A model generated the notes under the pieces. It saw nothing but the letters and a program-made list of their open reading frames with translations. It searched no databases and was not told the origin of the DNA. The position numbers and the translations under genes were made by a program. From Lachnospiraceae bacterium (GTDB lineage Bacteria > Bacillota > Clostridia > Lachnospirales > Lachnospiraceae), in the NCBI GenBank assembly GCA_017442865.1, contig JAFRXK010000017.1:1-64000 (forward strand): a DNA stretch of 64,000 nt, in the 5' to 3' direction. Positions 42,416-50,876 of the stretch are shown one piece after another; the first letter of the stretch is position 1, and each line of letters opens with the position of its first letter.

Positions 42416-43258
42416 TTACATTACTTTCTGTTCGCTGTCTTTATATTCAAGTCTCACCTTATCGGCAATTAATGCAATATATTCTGAGTTCGTCGGCTTA
42501 CCCTTCTTTGTGTTTACGGTATAACCGAATAATTTATATAATTTCGATGGACTGCACTGCTGCCAGGAAAGTTCTATCGAATGTCTTATTGCACGCTCAA
42601 CTCTGCTTGGAGTTGTAGAAAATTTCTTTGCAATCTCAGGATACATTATTTTTGTTACAGCACCAAGCATTTCCATGTCATTTACACATAATATTATGGA
42701 ATAAATAAGATAACGATAGCCCTTTATATGTGCCGGAACACCAAGCTCGTGTATAATTTCAGTAATCCTCATTTCCATATCTTTAGCTCTTGGTACATGA
42801 GTTTGAACCGTATTATCACCTTCAAATTCAATAAGGCTTGTGTTTTTGGAGCTTAAGAGTATGTTATTTTCATAATAATCCAGGCCTGCAACCTGTTTAA
42901 CACGATTTAAGAGTGAATCAATGTCAAAAGGTTTTAATATAAAATATGCGGCGCCTAATGAAAATGCAGTGTTGATAATTTTTTCATTGCTTATACCCGA
43001 CAATATTATGAACTTAGGCTTGTCTGTAATTTTCTTACTCTTCATCACTTGTTCAATTAGTGTAAATCCGTCAATAACAGGTAAAATTAAATCTGTTATT
43101 ACGACATCTACAGTGTTTTCCTGAAGCAGTTTCAAAACATTTTCTCCATCTTTGGACAATCCGATTATTGAAATAGAATTGTCATTTTCGAATTTTTCTC
43201 TAATAGCATTTAATAATCCGTCATTAGTATCAGCAATTACGACATTAAGTTTCTCCAT
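42416..43258 (-). CDS. spo0A: Sporulation master regulator Spo0A
   Basis: ATG 43258 follows AGGAGAG on the minus strand; a longer frame to 43288 precedes that site. The 280-aa protein has a receiver domain (VVIADTNDGLLNAIREKF, phospho-acceptor Asp in VVITDLILPVIDG, Lys in ILKPFD). The C-terminal Spo0A domain has its recognition helix in FSTTPSRVERAIRHSIELSW and GKPTNSEYIALIADKVRL. In most spore formers spo0A follows spoIVB; here they are 11 kb apart and in opposite orientation. Phosphorylated Spo0A starts sporulation by binding 0A boxes. Confidence 0.97.
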   Translation of the reverse strand: MEKLNVVIADTNDGLLNAIREKFENDNSISIIGLSKDGENVLKLLQENTVDVVITDLILPVIDGFTLIEQVMKSKKITDKPKFIILSGISNEKIINTAFSLGAAYFILKPFDIDSLLNRVKQVAGLDYYENNILLSSKNTSLIEFEGDNTVQTHVPRAKDMEMRITEIIHELGVPAHIKGYRYLIYSIILCVNDMEMLGAVTKIMYPEIAKKFSTTPSRVERAIRHSIELSWQQCSPSKLYKLFGYTVNTKKGKPTNSEYIALIADKVRLEYKDSEQKVM

Positions 43259-43321
43259 AATTCTCTCCTGTTTTTTTATTTTGCACAAATAGCATAAGCC
43301 TATTGCATTATTTCGAAAAAC

Positions 43322-43350
43322 ATTATAAAATTCTAATAGTTGGGGTTCAA
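43322..43350 (-). promoter_or_regulatory. Promoter of spo0A
   Basis: On the minus strand, TTGAAC (43345-43350) and TATAAT (43322-43327) are separated by 17 bp, 60 bp before the spo0A start. A second, sigmaH-type promoter was not obvious. Confidence 0.65.
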
Positions 43351-43427
43351 TTTCATGTTTGGAAAAAACAAATTGACTTTTTTGTAAATTACAAAATAAA
43401 CATCCAAAAATGGAAGAGAGGACTCTT

Positions 43428-44183
43428 ATGAATAGAAATCTTTTTTATGAAATAAGACAGGAAAAAGGAGTGACAATTGAAAGATTGTCTGAATTAACAG
43501 GCATTCCTATAGGAACATTATCCAAAATCAGCTCCGGACTTACAAAACCATCATATCAGAATATGTGCTTAATAGCTCAGGCGTTGGGATGTTCTCTTGA
43601 TGATTTTACAGATAAGATTGATACAGGGATTTCTGAAGACGAAAGATTTTTATTAAACGAATATCGAATGCTTTCAAATCATAGTAAAGGGTTTATAAAG
43701 AATATCATTGATATGCAGGTAGAAATTTCAAGAACGCACAGCGGTGAAACCGGGGCAGGCAGAATTTTAGAATGTTTTGTACCTACTGCTATAAACGGAG
43801 ATGGATCTTTTCATGAAAGCTGTACAATTGATATAATTGAAGTACATAAAATTGATGATGGTGCAGGAGATTTTGCTGTTAGAATTGTATCAGATACCTT
43901 GTGCCCTGTATATTTCAAAAATGATATATTAATAATGAAGTATTCATTTCCTGTAAATGGTGAAACCGCAATTTTTATGAATAATCATAGAATGTATATA
44001 AGAAAATTCTTTCGTAATGAAGATAAAATCAGACTTGTTGCATTAAATGATTTTTCAAGAGACATTGAATTGTTTGATTTAAATGATTTTACGTGTGTTG
44101 GAACAGTAGCAACTCTTTTAAGGGGAAATGTAAGTGTTATTGCAACAGATAAATACAAAAAAATATTTGGTATAAGAAAATAA
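43428..44183 (+). CDS. XRE regulator with degenerate S24/LexA-like C-terminal domain
   Basis: ATG 43428 follows GAGAGG; the frame opens at 43410. The 251-aa protein has a Cro/CI HTH (NLFYEIRQEKGVTIERLSEL, TGIPIGTLSKISSGLTKPS) and a C-terminal domain resembling S24 repressor proteases. In the expected G-D-S-M-x-P site the sequence reads SDTLCP, with Thr for the catalytic Ser, and MYIRKFF holds the expected Lys region. It is therefore probably a non-cleaving ligand- or protein-binding regulator. It is divergent from spo0A and about 110 bp before asd; either could be its target. Confidence 0.8.
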   Translation: MNRNLFYEIRQEKGVTIERLSELTGIPIGTLSKISSGLTKPSYQNMCLIAQALGCSLDDFTDKIDTGISEDERFLLNEYRMLSNHSKGFIKNIIDMQVEISRTHSGETGAGRILECFVPTAINGDGSFHESCTIDIIEVHKIDDGAGDFAVRIVSDTLCPVYFKNDILIMKYSFPVNGETAIFMNNHRMYIRKFFRNEDKIRLVALNDFSRDIELFDLNDFTCVGTVATLLRGNVSVIATDKYKKIFGIRK

Positions 44184-44296
44184 TTAAAAAAAACAGTTGC
44201 ATTTTATCACAAAATAGTATACTATACATAACTATAAGACAAATGTATGTGTGACACGTACATTTGTTGTTCTATATAGGATTGAGAGGTAATAAT

Positions 44297-45382
44297 ATGA
44301 GTGAAAAATTAAGAGTTGGTATTTTAGGTGCTACAGGCATGGTAGGACAGCGTTTTATTTCTTTATTGGAAAATCATCCTTGGTATGAGGTTGTTACAGT
44401 TGCTGCCAGCCCGAGAAGTGCCGGAAAGACATATGAAGAGGCTGTAGGCGCAAGATGGAAGCTCGACACGCCGATGCCTGAGGCAGTAAAGAAGCTTGTC
44501 GTTATGAATGTAAATGATGTTGAGGCAGTAGCTGCAACAGTTGATTTTGTATTCAGCGCAGTTGATATGACAAAGGACGAGATCAGAGCTATTGAAGAGG
44601 CATATGCAAAAACAGAGACACCTGTTGTTTCAAATAACAGTGCACACAGATGGACACCTGATGTACCTATGATTATTCCTGAGCTTAACCCGGAGCATGC
44701 CCAGGTTATTGAGTATCAGAAGAAGCGTCTCGGTACAACAAGAGGCTTTATTGCAGTTAAGCCTAACTGTTCAATCCAGAGCTATACACCTGCATTACAT
44801 GCACTTAAGGAGTTTGGTCCGAAGGTTGTTGTTGCAACAACATATCAGGCTATTTCAGGCGCAGGCAAGACATTTAAGGACTGGCCTGAGATGATAGACA
44901 ATGTTATTCCTTACATTGGAGGAGAGGAAGAAAAATCAGAGCAGGAGCCTCTCAGAATCTGGGGTAAGATTGAAGACGGCGTAATTAAAAAGGCTTCATC
45001 ACCTGTAATTACAACACAGTGCATCCGTGTTCCGGTGTCAAACGGACATACAGCAGCAGTTTTTGTTTCATTTGATAAAAAACCTACCAAGGAAGAGATA
45101 CTTGAAAGATGGGAGAATTTCGAGGGCGAGCCGCAGAGATTAAACCTTCCGAGCGCTCCTAAGAAGTTTATAAAATATTTTGAGGAGGACAATCGTCCAC
45201 AGGCAGCTCTTGACCGTGATTATGAGCATGGCATGGGCGTAACACTCGGACGTCTTCGTGAGGATACAGTATACGATTACAAGTTTGTTGGTCTTTCACA
45301 CAATACTATCCGTGGCGCTGCAGGCGGTGCTGTGCTTTGTGCAGAGCTTCTTACAGCAAAGGGATATATCGCAAAGAAATAA
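44297..45382 (+). CDS. asd: Aspartate-semialdehyde dehydrogenase (archaeal/fungal-type)
   Basis: ATG 44297 (MSEKLRVGILGATGMVGQRF) follows TGAGAGGTAA; the frame opens at 44264. The 361-aa NADP enzyme has the Rossmann loop GATGMVGQRF, catalytic Cys in VKPNCSIQSYTPAL and active-site His in RVPVSNGHTAAVFV. It matches the longer archaeal/fungal Asd subgroup common in Clostridia. It makes aspartate semialdehyde for lysine/diaminopimelate, threonine and methionine. No lysine riboswitch fits in the 113-bp leader. A terminator follows. Confidence 0.96.
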   Translation: MSEKLRVGILGATGMVGQRFISLLENHPWYEVVTVAASPRSAGKTYEEAVGARWKLDTPMPEAVKKLVVMNVNDVEAVAATVDFVFSAVDMTKDEIRAIEEAYAKTETPVVSNNSAHRWTPDVPMIIPELNPEHAQVIEYQKKRLGTTRGFIAVKPNCSIQSYTPALHALKEFGPKVVVATTYQAISGAGKTFKDWPEMIDNVIPYIGGEEEKSEQEPLRIWGKIEDGVIKKASSPVITTQCIRVPVSNGHTAAVFVSFDKKPTKEEILERWENFEGEPQRLNLPSAPKKFIKYFEEDNRPQAALDRDYEHGMGVTLGRLREDTVYDYKFVGLSHNTIRGAAGGAVLCAELLTAKGYIAKK

Positions 45383-45393
45383 TTAATATGATA

Positions 45394-45440
45394 ATAAACC
45401 TCCGGGCTATGTTTTATGCATATGTCTCGGAGGTTTATTT
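45394..45440. terminator. Bidirectional terminator between asd and the Rpn gene
   Basis: AATAAACCTCCG pairs with CGGAGGTTTATT around a 23-base loop, with A/T-rich flanks on both sides, between convergent genes. Confidence 0.88.
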
Positions 45441-45444
45441 AAAG

Positions 45445-46359
45445 CTAATCTGCGACAGAGTCATCGATAATACCATATTCTTTATATAATTGCTGCTTAT
45501 ACACATCATCTGAAGCGGCTCTAAGAATTTCATCCTGACGATTTTCTTCAATAAGTTTCTTAACAAGCGCTGCAAAACGTTCTTCGCCTTCTTTGATACC
45601 TTCTTTGATACCTTCTTTGATACCTTCTTCAATACCTTCTTTTCTAATGGTGTTCATATGTAATTCTTCATTGTATTCAAATAACAGCATATCCTTAACC
45701 TCCGCCCTGTGCTTTTGTAAAATATCTGCCAGTATATTGTGTTCTATACAATAATCAACGGCAGCATCTATCGCATCTTCAAGACTTTCAAACTCGTGTT
45801 GGTACTTTCTTACACATGCAACAAACTCAGAATACTCGGACAGCTTTTTGCAGCTTTGCATAAGCTTTTTATTATTTCCGTAATTAATATTATATTGGAT
45901 TGCTATACATTCAAGGCAGGCAGTTTTTCCTTTAGGAATATTAAAAGAATCTGTGAGTTTAAATTCTCTTCGTTCTGCTTCATCAGCACGGCCATTATAA
46001 AAAATAATGTACTGAGGCACAGGTAATTTCACAAGCTTGCCTGTGTAAATATCAAATCCGTTTTTATCAATATATGCCTTATATAATCCTGTAAGATATA
46101 TAAGACCGCGAAGCGGCATATTTGGATTGATACTGCTTTGATGTTCATAAAGGTTAATTTCATCTTTGATAAGAAATGATACATCATTCTTCCAATGCAA
46201 ATATATTGCATCATCAAGCGTAGTCACCTCAAGCTCTTCCGGATTGTCATAATAAGATGCGTTTACTGCATTGTAAAGGCTTAAAAGCTCCTTCTTTTCC
46301 CTGAATACAAGCCTGAACAGGCTGTCCTTGTATTTTCTGTTTGCTGCGATTTTTTTCAT
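45445..46359 (-). CDS. Rpn-family PD-(D/E)XK nuclease / putative transposase
   Basis: ATG 46359 follows GGAGGTATCAT; the frame runs further upstream only through repeat sequence. The 304-aa protein matches Rpn/PDDEXK-transposase relatives, which are abundant in Lachnospiraceae: KYKDSLFRLVFREKKELLSL, YNAVNASYYDNPEELEV, FLIKDEINLYEHQSSINPNM and YNGRADEAERREFKLTDSF. The catalytic acidic and Lys residues lie in the middle segment. The C-terminus contains the typical GIKEG repeats (12-bp unit). Rpn proteins promote RecA-independent recombination and may be mobile, but no inverted ends or target duplications were found here. Confidence 0.88.
   Translation of the reverse strand: MKKIAANRKYKDSLFRLVFREKKELLSLYNAVNASYYDNPEELEVTTLDDAIYLHWKNDVSFLIKDEINLYEHQSSINPNMPLRGLIYLTGLYKAYIDKNGFDIYTGKLVKLPVPQYIIFYNGRADEAERREFKLTDSFNIPKGKTACLECIAIQYNINYGNNKKLMQSCKKLSEYSEFVACVRKYQHEFESLEDAIDAAVDYCIEHNILADILQKHRAEVKDMLLFEYNEELHMNTIRKEGIEEGIKEGIKEGIKEGEERFAALVKKLIEENRQDEILRAASDDVYKQQLYKEYGIIDDSVAD
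45587..45640 (-). repeat. 12-bp tandem repeat in the rpn 3' region
   Basis: CCTTCTTTGATA (plus-strand reading) repeats at 45587, 45599 and 45611, then with changes at 45623 and partially at 45635. It encodes (G-I-K-E)n and is in frame. Confidence 0.9.
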
Positions 46360-46432
46360 ATGATACCTCCATTCACAGTTAGATTTTGCGCATGGCAAAT
46401 AAATTTGAATAAAATAGAAAATTATAGATTTG

Positions 46433-46630
46433 TTTATTCCCGCGAGCAACGAGCCAAGCGGACGAGCTTGCTCGTACATTTGGCGACTGCCGCGAGGGGC
46501 GATAGCTGCCAGTGGCAGCTGTTCATCGCCGACCGTAGTGGAACGTAGACCGAACACCCCGCCCCTTGGGGCGTACAAATTAAAGAACAAGCTAAGTCAT
46601 GCCCCGTAGCTTGCTGCGGGGTATTTGACT
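46433..46630. repeat. Dispersed structured repeat, copy 1 (long form)
   Basis: The 480-bp space between rpn and topB is mostly this GC-rich element. It begins TTTATTCCCGCGAGCAACG, has GGACGAGCTTGCTCGT and a 19-bp palindrome around AGCTGCCAGTGGCAGCT, and ends CCCCGTAGCTTGCTGCGGGG plus TATTTGACT. The second copy is at 53477-53622. It has an extra internal block of roughly 57 bp that copy 2 lacks. No coding frame of its own. Confidence 0.85.
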
Positions 46631-46841
46631 GAACTTTCAGAAAGGAAAAATAGATGTTCAATAAAGATATCAATAAACTATATTTATAATTTAGCACATA
46701 TATTTGCCGGTTTCAACAAAATTTGTGTCACAATTTGTGACATGTGAACTTCGCGAAAATTACTGCCATTTGGTTGCAATAACATAATTGCTGGTTTATA
46801 ATAGTTTAAATATGTTGTATACGACGGATATGGAGGAGTTC

Positions 46842-48908
46842 ATGTCAAAATCATTATATATTGCGGAAAAACCTAGCGTTGCACAGGAGTTTGCCAAAGC
46901 ATTGAAGATTAACGGTAAACGCAATGACGGATATATTGAGTCTTCAGACAGCGTTGTTACATGGTGTGTAGGACATCTTGTTACAATGAGCTATCCTGAG
47001 GCTTATGATCCTGCACTAAAAAGATGGAGTCTTGATACACTCCCTTTTTTGCCGGAAGAATTTAAATATGAAGTTATTGATGCTGTCAAAAAACAGTTCA
47101 AAATTGTAAGCGGGCTGCTTAACAGAAGTGATATCAGCACAATATATGTCTGTACCGACTCTGGACGAGAAGGAGAGTATATATACAGGCTTGTGGAGCA
47201 GATGGCTGGTGTTAAGGGCAAAGAGCGCAAGAGAGTCTGGATTGATTCACAGACAGAGGAAGAGATTCTAAAGGGCATTAGCAATGCAAAGGATTTATCA
47301 GCATACGATAATCTTTCGGCGTCGGCTTATTTGAGGGCAAAGGAAGACTATCTTATGGGCATTAATTTCTCCAGGCTTATGACATTAAAATACGGCAGTC
47401 CGATTTCGTCCTGCATGAATACCGACAAGACAGTTGTTTCAATCGGAAGAGTTATGACATGTGTGCTCGGCATGGTTGTAAGGCGTGAGCGTGAGATTAG
47501 GGATTTCGTAAAGACCGCATTCTACAAAGTTGTTGCGGATATAGACTGTGACGGACATTCTGTTGAAGCGGAATGGAAGGCTGTAGAGGGGAGCAGGCAT
47601 TTTAACAAACCGTATTTATACAAAGATAACGGCTTTTTAAACAGAGCAGATGCGGAGAATATGATAGAATATCTCAAAAACCCTCCGCCTGTTACGGCAA
47701 AGCTTCTTGCTATAGACAAGAAAAAGGAGAAAAAGAATCCTCCGTTATTATATAACCTTGCAGAGCTTCAGAACGATTGTTCAAAGACGTTTAAAATAAG
47801 TCCTGATGAGGTGCTTAACATTGTTCAGGAATTGTATGAAAAAAAGCTGGTGACATATCCAAGAACGGATGCGAGAGTGCTTTCTACTGCTGTTGCAAAA
47901 GAGATTCACAAGAATATCAGCGGTTTGAGAAGCATACCCGGAGTGAAGGCGTATGCAGAATATATTCTGGAAAATGGACTGCATAAAAACATTGCAAAGA
48001 CAAAATATACAAATGACAAGCTTATTACTGACCATTACGCAATTATTCCTACCGGACAGGGCATAAATGCTTTAAAAAACATGCCGTCTTTAAATGTAAA
48101 GGTGTATGAGAAGATTGTCAGAAGATTTTTAAGCATATTCTTCCCGGCTGCCGTCTACCAGAAGACGGGACTTGAGTTTTTGATTAAAGAAGAACATTTC
48201 TTTGCAAGCTTCAAGGTGCTTATTGAGGAAGGCTATCTTGCGGTCGCCGGCTATAAAAAGACCTCAACGGCGGATAATAAACCGGCTGAAAGCAGCAAAG
48301 CTTCATCAGGTGATAAGGATTCAGCCTCGAAATCATCAGGAGACAGTAACGATTCGGAAGAAGATAAGCTTATGGACAAGGATTTCCTTGAGGTTATACA
48401 GGGACTTAAGAAAAATGATGAGTTCAATGTCAATGATATTGTTATAAAAGAAGGAGAGACATCACCACCAAAGAGATATTCTTCGGGTTCAATGATTCTC
48501 GCAATGGAAAATGCAGGACAGCTTATAGAGGACGAAGAATTAAGGGCGCAGATAAAGGGCAGCGGTATCGGTACCAGTGCGACAAGAGCTGAGATTTTGA
48601 AAAAACTATTTAATATTAAATATTTGTCGCTGAATAAAAAGACGCAGATTATTACTCCGACGCTGCTTGGAGAGATGATTTATGATGTGGTCAACCATTC
48701 CATGAAGCAGATGCTAAATCCGGAGCTTACCGCAAGCTGGGAAAAGGGACTGACCTATGTTGCAAACGGCGAGATTTCCGAGGGTGAATACATGGACAAG
48801 CTGGAAGCATTCATTTCAAACCGTGTCAATGCAGTAAGAAAGATAGATAATAATCAGAGTGCGGTACGATATTTTTATAACAATGTGCGGCAATATTATA
48901 AAAAATAG
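46842..48908 (+). CDS. topB: DNA topoisomerase III (type IA)
   Basis: ATG 46842 follows GGAGGAG; the frame opens at 46788. The 688-aa enzyme has the TOPRIM domain (SLYIAEKPSVAQEFAKAL, CTDSGREGEYIYRLVEQM), YLRAKEDYLMGINFSRLMT, SIGRVMTCVLG and the active-site Tyr in KKLVTYPRTDARVLS. A low-complexity Ser/Lys/Asp linker (around residues 495-530) precedes the last segment (SGIGTSATRAEILKKL). It relaxes negatively supercoiled DNA by single-strand passage and can decatenate replication intermediates. The linker looks like a local expansion. Confidence 0.93.
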   Translation: MSKSLYIAEKPSVAQEFAKALKINGKRNDGYIESSDSVVTWCVGHLVTMSYPEAYDPALKRWSLDTLPFLPEEFKYEVIDAVKKQFKIVSGLLNRSDISTIYVCTDSGREGEYIYRLVEQMAGVKGKERKRVWIDSQTEEEILKGISNAKDLSAYDNLSASAYLRAKEDYLMGINFSRLMTLKYGSPISSCMNTDKTVVSIGRVMTCVLGMVVRREREIRDFVKTAFYKVVADIDCDGHSVEAEWKAVEGSRHFNKPYLYKDNGFLNRADAENMIEYLKNPPPVTAKLLAIDKKKEKKNPPLLYNLAELQNDCSKTFKISPDEVLNIVQELYEKKLVTYPRTDARVLSTAVAKEIHKNISGLRSIPGVKAYAEYILENGLHKNIAKTKYTNDKLITDHYAIIPTGQGINALKNMPSLNVKVYEKIVRRFLSIFFPAAVYQKTGLEFLIKEEHFFASFKVLIEEGYLAVAGYKKTSTADNKPAESSKASSGDKDSASKSSGDSNDSEEDKLMDKDFLEVIQGLKKNDEFNVNDIVIKEGETSPPKRYSSGSMILAMENAGQLIEDEELRAQIKGSGIGTSATRAEILKKLFNIKYLSLNKKTQIITPTLLGEMIYDVVNHSMKQMLNPELTASWEKGLTYVANGEISEGEYMDKLEAFISNRVNAVRKIDNNQSAVRYFYNNVRQYYKK

Positions 48909-48919
48909 GAGGTTTTGAT

Positions 48920-49573
48920 TTGTTCGATATTATTTTGTTTGACCTTGACGGAACTCTTACCGACCCGAAAACAGGCATTACAACCTGCGTGCAGTATGCG
49001 CTGAATGCGATAGGCATTGATGAACCGGACAATGATAAGCTTGCGCCGTTTATAGGTCCGCCGCTTAAGGAGATGTTCATGTCATATTGCAATGTTGACA
49101 GTGATATGGGAGATTTTCTTGTTGAAAAATACAGAGAGCGATTTAGTACGATTGGAAAGTTTGAAAATGAGGTGTATGACGGCATCCCTCAGCTTCTGGA
49201 TAAATTGAAAAGAAACAATAAGACGATTGCGCTTGCAACCTCAAAGCCACAGATATTTTCCGAACAGATACTTGAGCATTTTCATATTAAGCAGTATTTC
49301 GATATACTGGTCGGCAGCGAGTTAAACGGCGAAAGGGTTCACAAAATTGATATAATTAATGAAGTTATAAGTAGAGCAGGCGGCAGATTTGACAGTGCCA
49401 AAACAGCTATGGTTGGCGACCGGAAATATGACATAGAAGGCGCAAAAAGCTGTGGCATATGCTCTGTCGGAGTGCTGTATGGCTATGGCGGTTATGAAGA
49501 ATTGAGTGCTGCAGGCGCAGATTATATTGTTGAGAATGTGAGGTCACTTGAAAAGCTGCTGCTTGAAGAATAG
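48920..49573 (+). CDS. HAD-superfamily phosphatase, phosphoglycolate phosphatase-like
   Basis: The start is TTG 48920, with AGGAGG nine bases upstream. The 217-aa protein has the HAD motifs: FDLDGTLTD (motif I, nucleophile Asp), ATSKPQIFS (motif II), a Lys region near VHKIDIINEV (motif III) and MVGDRKYDIEGAKSCGI (motif IV). An alpha-helical cap lies between I and II, as in PGP/beta-PGM-type enzymes. Tyr-rich C-terminus. The substrate is not predictable. It follows topB by 11 bp, probably in one transcript. Confidence 0.93.
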   Translation: MFDIILFDLDGTLTDPKTGITTCVQYALNAIGIDEPDNDKLAPFIGPPLKEMFMSYCNVDSDMGDFLVEKYRERFSTIGKFENEVYDGIPQLLDKLKRNNKTIALATSKPQIFSEQILEHFHIKQYFDILVGSELNGERVHKIDIINEVISRAGGRFDSAKTAMVGDRKYDIEGAKSCGICSVGVLYGYGGYEELSAAGADYIVENVRSLEKLLLEE

Positions 49574-49618
49574 GATGTCTGAATAAAAGTTATAATGTTT
49601 TGACTAACATAAAGGGAG

Positions 49619-49664
49619 GGGCGCTGCGGCGTGTGATTTCAAAGGGTCACCCGCCGCAGCGCCC
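49619..49664. repeat. GC-rich 13-bp-arm hairpin in the gap before the SOS operon
   Basis: The 300-bp gap 49574-49874 contains this hairpin and the SOS promoter. GGGCGCTGCGGCG at 49619-49631 pairs perfectly with CGCCGCAGCGCCC at 49652-49664 around 20 bases. No T-run follows, so it is not a classical terminator. Its CTGCGGCG core matches the element at 36010-36138. Confidence 0.75.
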
Positions 49665-49724
49665 TGCATAATTCTATTAATAAAATTATTACGAAAATTA
49701 TTGCACATTTTCATAAAGAATCGC

Positions 49725-49753
49725 TTTACACAGAACATATGTTCTGATATAAT
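49725..49753 (+). promoter_or_regulatory. SOS promoter with perfect LexA palindrome between -35 and -10
   Basis: TTTACA at 49725-49730 and TATAAT at 49748-49753 are separated by 17 bp. That spacer is filled by CAGAACATATGTTCTG (49731-49746), a perfect 16-bp palindrome with the Firmicute LexA core GAAC-N4-GTTC. Bound LexA would cover the promoter. Confidence 0.9.
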
Positions 49754-49874
49754 GATACCAGGGTCAAAAGGTCATACTTTTCATGCTTGCATGAATTTTA
49801 GATTACAAGTATTTAATAATATCAGGCTTTCAGCGTCAGCTTAAGAAAAAGCGTTAATGTATTTGGAGGATTTT

Positions 49875-50795
49875 ATGCTTTGGGGAGATAAGCCATACTA
49901 TTCATTGGATTATGCCATGAAACAGACATACGGTGAAAAGATATATAAGGTTGCCTTAGATGGTGGTATGAGTTGTCCCAACAGGGATGGAAGGCTTGAT
50001 ACCAGAGGCTGTATATTCTGCAGTGAACATGGCTCTGGGGATTTTGCGGCGCCGAGATGTTCTTCGGTCACAAGTCAGATAGACAGCGCTATAGAAGGAG
50101 TTTCAGCAAAAGTACATGCTGCAGGCTACATAGCATATTTTCAATCATTTACAAACACCTATGCGCCTGTTGATTATTTAAGAAGAATATTTTATGAGGC
50201 AATAGAGCACCCTAAGGTTAAGATATTATCTATTGCAACCAGACCGGACTGTATTCCCGATGATGTGCTTGAGCTTATTTGTGAATTGAACAGGATAAAG
50301 CCGGTATGGATTGAGCTTGGACTACAGACGATACATGACAGAACAGCAGAGTGGATTAGGCGCGGCTATACGCTTGATGTGTTTGACGATGCCGTTAAAA
50401 GGCTTAAGGCCGCAGGGATCACTGTCATAGTACATACGATACTTGGATTAAAGGATGAATCACGGCAGGATATGCTTGCAACGATCCATCATTTAAATGA
50501 TTTGCAGATAGACGGTATCAAGCTTCAGCTTTTGCATGTACTAAGAGACACAGATTTGGCGAAGGAATATGAGACCGGAGAATATATACCGCTTGAATTT
50601 GATGAATATATTGATTTGCTTATTACGTGCATTGAAAATATATCACCGAATATAATAATTCACAGAGTGACCGGAGATGGTCCCGGAAAGCTTATGCTTG
50701 CGCCAATGTGGAGCACAAAAAAAAGAACTGTTCTCAATACGCTGCACAGCGAGCTGAAGAAAAGAAGCAGTTATCAGGGAAGGCTTATAATTTGA
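49875..50795 (+). CDS. TIGR01212-family (YhcC-like) radical SAM protein
   Basis: ATG 49875 (MLWGDKPYYSLDYAMKQ) follows GGAGGATTTT; the frame opens at 49857. The 306-aa protein has the family's radical SAM cluster around CPNRDG, GCIFCSEHGSGDF, the YFQSFTNTYAP segment and LGLQTIHDRTAEWIRRGY. The reaction is uncertain; relatives are placed among tRNA- or nucleic-acid-modifying radical SAM enzymes. It is the first gene after the SOS promoter and 81 bp before the UmuC-like polymerase, which suggests DNA-damage induction. Confidence 0.92.
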   Translation: MLWGDKPYYSLDYAMKQTYGEKIYKVALDGGMSCPNRDGRLDTRGCIFCSEHGSGDFAAPRCSSVTSQIDSAIEGVSAKVHAAGYIAYFQSFTNTYAPVDYLRRIFYEAIEHPKVKILSIATRPDCIPDDVLELICELNRIKPVWIELGLQTIHDRTAEWIRRGYTLDVFDDAVKRLKAAGITVIVHTILGLKDESRQDMLATIHHLNDLQIDGIKLQLLHVLRDTDLAKEYETGEYIPLEFDEYIDLLITCIENISPNIIIHRVTGDGPGKLMLAPMWSTKKRTVLNTLHSELKKRSSYQGRLII

Positions 50796-50835
50796 TAAGG
50801 CATAAATTTTAATATGTTTTTTGTTGCAGGCAAAC

Positions 50836-50856
50836 AATGCGGGTTTGCGCATTTTT
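50836..50856 (+). terminator. Weak hairpin between the radical SAM and polymerase genes
   Basis: AATGCG pairs with CGCATT over a 6-base loop, followed by TTT and A's. It may act as an attenuator within the operon rather than a full stop. Confidence 0.3.
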
Positions 50857-50876
50857 AAAAAGGAAAGAGGGATATT

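Noticed and set aside
44184..44296. Lysine riboswitch before asd
   Set aside because: The leader is only 113 bp and shows none of the L-box core elements.
45445..46630. Complete insertion sequence around the Rpn gene
   Set aside because: No matching terminal inverted repeats or target duplications were found; the adjacent GC-rich element also occurs without an rpn gene at 53477.
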